Part shown: piece by piece, positions 61,143 through 64,000 of the stretch
Layout of the letters: the number at the start of each line of letters is the position of its first letter
Numbering within the stretch: position 1 is the first letter of the stretch
DNA from: Streptomyces catenulae
GTDB taxonomy: Bacteria > Actinomycetota > Actinomycetes > Streptomycetales > Streptomycetaceae
Length of the DNA stretch: 64,000 bases
Direction: 5' to 3'
Assembly (NCBI RefSeq): GCF_000718015.1
Contig: NZ_JODY01000003.1
Span: 310,001 to 374,000 of the forward strand
Notes under the pieces: generated by a model
What the model was told of the DNA's origin: nothing
Seen by the model: only the letters and a program-made list of their open reading frames with translations
The model's database searches: none
Position numbers and translations under genes: made by a program

Positions 61143-61148
61143 ACCCTA
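61143..61148 (-). promoter_or_regulatory. -10 hexamer TAGGGT, leaderless promoter with GTG start
   Basis: TAGGGT-GAGGGC-GTG on the minus strand before the AraC gene. The gap GAGGGC contains a purine stretch but is too close to act as a ribosome-binding site. Confidence 0.45.
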
Positions 61149-61305
61149 CGAACCTCCGCAAGGCCCGGAGCCCGGCCAACGAACCACCCCTGATCGGCCA
61201 AGAACACGTAAAAACAAGGCAGTTGGTCCGCCGTCACACGCCGCCGGGCGCGGAGGGGATCCTCCGCGCCCGGTGTGGGTCAGGTGTCGCCGTCCGGTGG
61301 CCGGA

Positions 61306-62190
61306 TCAGGTCGGCACGCTCCACTTCTGCGCCGGGTTGCCCGAGCAGTTGGCGATCTGGACGCGCGTGCCGTTCGAGGCGTTGGCGGCGCGGATGTCCA
61401 GGCACTTGTTGGCCGGGAGGTTCACCAGGTCGTGCGGGGCACCGGAGAAGATCCACTGCTGCGAGGGACGGCCGTTGCAGTCCCACAGATGGATCAGCGA
61501 ACCGTCCGACGTGGCGTTCTCCGCGACATCCATGCACTTGCCGTACGCGCGCACCGTGCCGTCCGACGCCATCGTCCAGCGCTGGGCGGGCATGCCGTTG
61601 CAGTCGTGGACCTGGATGGGCGTGCCGTTGGCGCGGTTGCCGTTGGCGACGTCCAGGCAGATGCCGTTCATGCCGTTGATGGTCCCGGTCGGGCCGGTGA
61701 CCTTCGGCGCCCGCGCCGGGTGCTGCTTGGCGCCGCCCGTGGACGGACGGTCCGCGGTCACCCCGCCGTTCCGGCCCGGTGCCGGAGGCTTCGGGGTGTC
61801 CTGGGTGCGCGGCGGGGGCGCGTCGTGCGTGGGCCGTTCGGCCGGCGGCGCGTCGTCGTGCTTGGCGCCGGGCTTCTCGGTGGCCTCGGTCTTCTCCGTC
61901 GGGCTCGGCGACGGCTCGGCCTTCTTCGACGCCTCCGGCGACGGGGTGGTCACCGCGGCGGCGGCCACCCGGGTGTCGTCGGCGCTCATCTGCAGCCCGC
62001 GCTGGGCCAGCGGCCCGAGCACCACGGCTCCGGCGACCAGCGCGACGGTCGAGCCGAGCGCGATCCACACCCGGCGCTCGGGCAGCAGCCCGATCCGGGC
62101 CCGGCCCGGGTCGCGGGCGAACGTCTTCGAGAAACCGCCGGGTGGTTCCTTCGGCGGGGAACTGGGGGAGCGGGAATTGTCCGGTGGCAC
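61306..62190 (-). CDS. Membrane-anchored ricin-type lectin protein
   Basis: A 294-residue type II membrane protein. A basic N-terminal tail (1-40) precedes one transmembrane helix (41-62); a Pro/Thr/Glu-rich linker (about 80-165) leads to a C-terminal ricin B trefoil (166-294). Three QxW-type subrepeats are present: Q-V-H-D-C-N-G-M-P-A-Q-R-W, L-W-D-C-N-G-R-P-S-Q-Q-W and Q-I-A-N-C-S-G-N-P-A-Q-K-W, with paired cysteines. The lectin faces outside and would bind galactose- or xylan-like sugars. GTG 62190 has GGAGGTCCC upstream. It lies 46 bp after the AAA+ gene and probably shares its transcript, implying a common surface or secretion role. Confidence 0.9.
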   Translation of the reverse strand: MPPDNSRSPSSPPKEPPGGFSKTFARDPGRARIGLLPERRVWIALGSTVALVAGAVVLGPLAQRGLQMSADDTRVAAAAVTTPSPEASKKAEPSPSPTEKTEATEKPGAKHDDAPPAERPTHDAPPPRTQDTPKPPAPGRNGGVTADRPSTGGAKQHPARAPKVTGPTGTINGMNGICLDVANGNRANGTPIQVHDCNGMPAQRWTMASDGTVRAYGKCMDVAENATSDGSLIHLWDCNGRPSQQWIFSGAPHDLVNLPANKCLDIRAANASNGTRVQIANCSGNPAQKWSVPT

Positions 62191-62236
62191 GGGACCTCCG
62201 AGTCGGAACGGTTGGCAGGGACGGGAGGGAGAGTGG

Positions 62237-64000
62237 TCAGCGGGTGAGGGCGCTCTCCGGCAGGTCGAGCGGGGAGAGCTGCATCAGGACGTCGGCGTCG
62301 GGCGCCGCCAGTTCGGAGACGCGCATCGCCTGCCGTTCGGTCATCTCCTGGAAGACCTGACGCGCGGTACGGCCGTTGCCGAAGCGGACGGTCCGCGGGA
62401 TCGCCGCGAAGTGACCGGACAGCGCCGCACGCGCCTCGTCGGTCAGCTTGTACGCGTGCCGCTCCGCATGGTGCTCCACGATGTGCACCAACTCGTCGGA
62501 GCTGTAGTCCTCGAAGAGCAGGGTGCGCGAGAAACGCGAGGAGAGACCGGGGTTGGAGCCGATGAAGCGGTCCATGTCGTCGGGGTAGCCCGCCGCGATG
62601 ACGACGACCTCGTCGCGCTGGTCCTCCATCAGCTTCACCAGCGTGGCGATGGCCTCCGTACCGAAGTCGTTCCCGGCGACCGCCGGGGCCAGCGAGTACG
62701 CCTCGTCGATGAAGAGCACCCCGCCGCGCGCCCGGTTGAACGCCTCGGTGGTCTTCGGACCGGTGTGGCCGACGTACTCGCCGACCAGCGCGGAGCGGTC
62801 CACCTCCACCAGGTGCCCGACGGCCAGCAGCCCCAGCGCCTTCAGCAGCCTGCCGTAGAGCCGCGCCACCGTTGTCTTGCCGGTGCCCGGGTTGCCCGCG
62901 AAGACCAGATGGCGGCTGAGGGGCGGCGCCGGGAGCCCGGCCTCGCGGCGCCGCCGGACCGTCTGCATCAGCTTCACCATGCCGCCGACATCGCTCTTGA
63001 CCCGCTCCAGACCGACCAGTTCGCCCAGCTCGGTCAGCAGGTCCTCCAGCGACTCCGGCTCCGCCTCGGGCGCGCCCTCGTCGGCCAGCTCCTCGTCCTC
63101 CTCCGGCCGCGCGGCGTCGGACGCCGGGCCGGACGGCCGGTCCGACGCGCCGGGCCGGGCGGGCGCCGCCGGGCCGGGGCCCGACGCCGTCGCGGTCGGC
63201 AGCACCGACTGCTCCACACCGTGCGCCGTACAGTCCTCGAACACCGGCGCCGCGTCCTTCGCGGTGCCCAGATCCTGTCCGCAGTCGAAGATCCGGCAGC
63301 GGACGAAACGCGGCTCGGCCCGCTCCCCGATGTGCAGCGCGGGGAAGGCGGTGGCGCGGATGTCGCAGTACTCGAAGGTGCCGGAGGCGTCGTCGCCGAT
63401 CAGGACGCCGTTCTTCCCGGCGGTGTCGATACGGACGCCGGTCACCGCGCAGTCGGTGTCCTTCCACAGCACCAGCGCGGTGCCGCCGGCCCGGAACACC
63501 CCGCCGCCGTCCATCCGCAGCCGGGCGCCGCCCGCGACCGTCACCCCCGCGCTGCCCACGTCCGCGATCCGGGTGCCGGTCAGCCGCGCCCGGGCGCCCG
63601 GGCCCAGCTCCACACCGGCCTTGCGCTGCCCGGCGACCGTGCTCTCCGTCAGCTCCGACTCCTCGGCCGACAGCAGCCGCACGCCGCTCTCGCCGCCCGT
63701 CACCCGGCAGCCGGTCAGCGCCACCGCACCGGCCACCGCCACCTGCACCCCGCACATCGCGGCGTCGCTCAGCGTGGTGTCCGCGGCGCGCGCCCGGGCC
63801 TCGTCCGTGACGACCAGCGCGTGTTCCTCGCTGTCCGTGATCCGGCAGCCGGTCAGCCCACCGCGGGCCCGCTCGCCCAGGTGCAGGGCGCTGAAACCGC
63901 TGCCGGAGACCGCGCAGTCCACCAGCTCCAGCGCACTGTCGCCCAGCGCCAGCGCGCCGTTGGCCGTCGGGGTCACCACCCGGCAGTCCCGTGCGGTCAG
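62237..64000 (-). CDS. Right-handed beta-helix plus CbxX/CfqX-type AAA+ ATPase, 5' end outside window
   Basis: The frame is open to the right edge; 587 residues are visible. The N-terminal part (through about residue 280 of the visible chain) is a parallel beta-helix of about 22-residue coils (T-G-C-R-I-T-D-S, T-G-C-R-V-T-G-G-E-S-G-V, R-L-T-G-T-R-I-A-D-V-G-S-A-G-V, F-V-R-C-R-I-F-D-C). An acidic linker follows, then a CbxX/CfqX AAA+ domain: Walker A G-N-P-G-T-G-K-T, Walker B V-L-F-I-D-E-A-Y, sensor-type S-R-F-S-R, and G-N-G-R-T-A-R. Homologous ATPases remodel Rubisco or serve type VII secretion (EccA). Here the beta-helix is a probable substrate or scaffold binder. The true start lies beyond position 64000. 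Confidence 0.88.
   Translation of the reverse strand: MTARDCRVVTPTANGALALGDSALELVDCAVSGSGFSALHLGERARGGLTGCRITDSEEHALVVTDEARARAADTTLSDAAMCGVQVAVAGAVALTGCRVTGGESGVRLLSAEESELTESTVAGQRKAGVELGPGARARLTGTRIADVGSAGVTVAGGARLRMDGGGVFRAGGTALVLWKDTDCAVTGVRIDTAGKNGVLIGDDASGTFEYCDIRATAFPALHIGERAEPRFVRCRIFDCGQDLGTAKDAAPVFEDCTAHGVEQSVLPTATASGPGPAAPARPGASDRPSGPASDAARPEEDEELADEGAPEAEPESLEDLLTELGELVGLERVKSDVGGMVKLMQTVRRRREAGLPAPPLSRHLVFAGNPGTGKTTVARLYGRLLKALGLLAVGHLVEVDRSALVGEYVGHTGPKTTEAFNRARGGVLFIDEAYSLAPAVAGNDFGTEAIATLVKLMEDQRDEVVVIAAGYPDDMDRFIGSNPGLSSRFSRTLLFEDYSSDELVHIVEHHAERHAYKLTDEARAALSGHFAAIPRTVRFGNGRTARQVFQEMTERQAMRVSELAAPDADVLMQLSPLDLPESALTR

Overview
The window is chromosomal DNA of a high-GC actinomycete, almost certainly a Streptomyces. 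The evidence is about 70% or higher GC with strong third-position GC, frequent GTG starts, F420-dependent and MerR/TipAS-type genes, an ethylmalonyl-CoA pathway cluster, and many genes whose -10 hexamer (TANNNT) sits only 6-7 nt before the start codon, the hallmark of leaderless actinobacterial mRNAs. No rRNA, tRNA, insertion sequence or CRISPR array was seen. Both ends cut through genes: a GAF/AAA+ activator at the left and a beta-helix/AAA+ protein at the right.

1-13 kb: a partial AAA+ activator lacking the sigma-54 contact loop, a YceI-like protein, a solitary substrate-binding protein, dihydropyrimidinase (3913-5304), a MerR/TipAS regulator with a readable operator, and a three-gene operon (9040 to 6335, minus strand). 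That operon pairs a TIR-like membrane protein with a RipA/SLATT-type 2TM protein and a SLOG-type nucleotide-sensor protein, and lies between dihydropyrimidinase and an F420-dependent oxidoreductase. Next come a two-gene surface operon (VWA protein plus membrane-anchored partner) and a lipoate ligase family protein with its accessory domain at the N terminus.

14-25 kb is the most unusual accessory part. A 2TM protein, a cupin-like protein and an inositol-monophosphatase-family protein form one operon. It is followed by an ArsB/NhaD-type transporter and, divergently, a 1,939-residue NLR-like protein: TIR, then a metallophosphoesterase-like domain whose metal-binding motifs are mostly lost, NACHT ATPase, pentapeptide repeats and about 14 WD40 repeats. 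A small secreted protein and a C-terminal remnant of an aminotransferase lie just downstream.

25-45 kb holds mostly metabolic and housekeeping-like genes: gamma-glutamyltransferase family, a second inositol-monophosphatase-family enzyme, FAD oxidoreductase, SDR, an HxlR/RibD-like divergent pair, a macrodomain protein, and a MarR-controlled operon of Baeyer-Villiger monooxygenase, SMP-30-type putative lactonase and SDR that reads as a ketone/lactone catabolic route. DNA alkylation repair (Ada-AlkA fusion and Ogt), two GNATs, a nucleotidyltransferase, a NUDIX hydrolase and glycerate kinase follow.

45-56 kb: phosphatidylserine synthase and decarboxylase, then the ethylmalonyl-CoA pathway genes (acyl-CoA dehydrogenase, MaoC hydratase, ethylmalonyl-CoA mutase, crotonyl-CoA carboxylase/reductase), a TetR regulator and a tandem-fused 3-hydroxyacyl-CoA dehydrogenase. 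The CoA-lyase gene expected between the mutase and the hydratase is absent and only a 19-codon reading frame remains there. 56-64 kb: HEAT-repeat protein, GNAT, a radical SAM protein with a LexA-type box in its promoter, SRPBCC protein, a Tat-exported intradiol dioxygenase near a 22-bp perfect palindrome, an AraC regulator, a membrane-anchored ricin-type lectin and the AAA+ protein.
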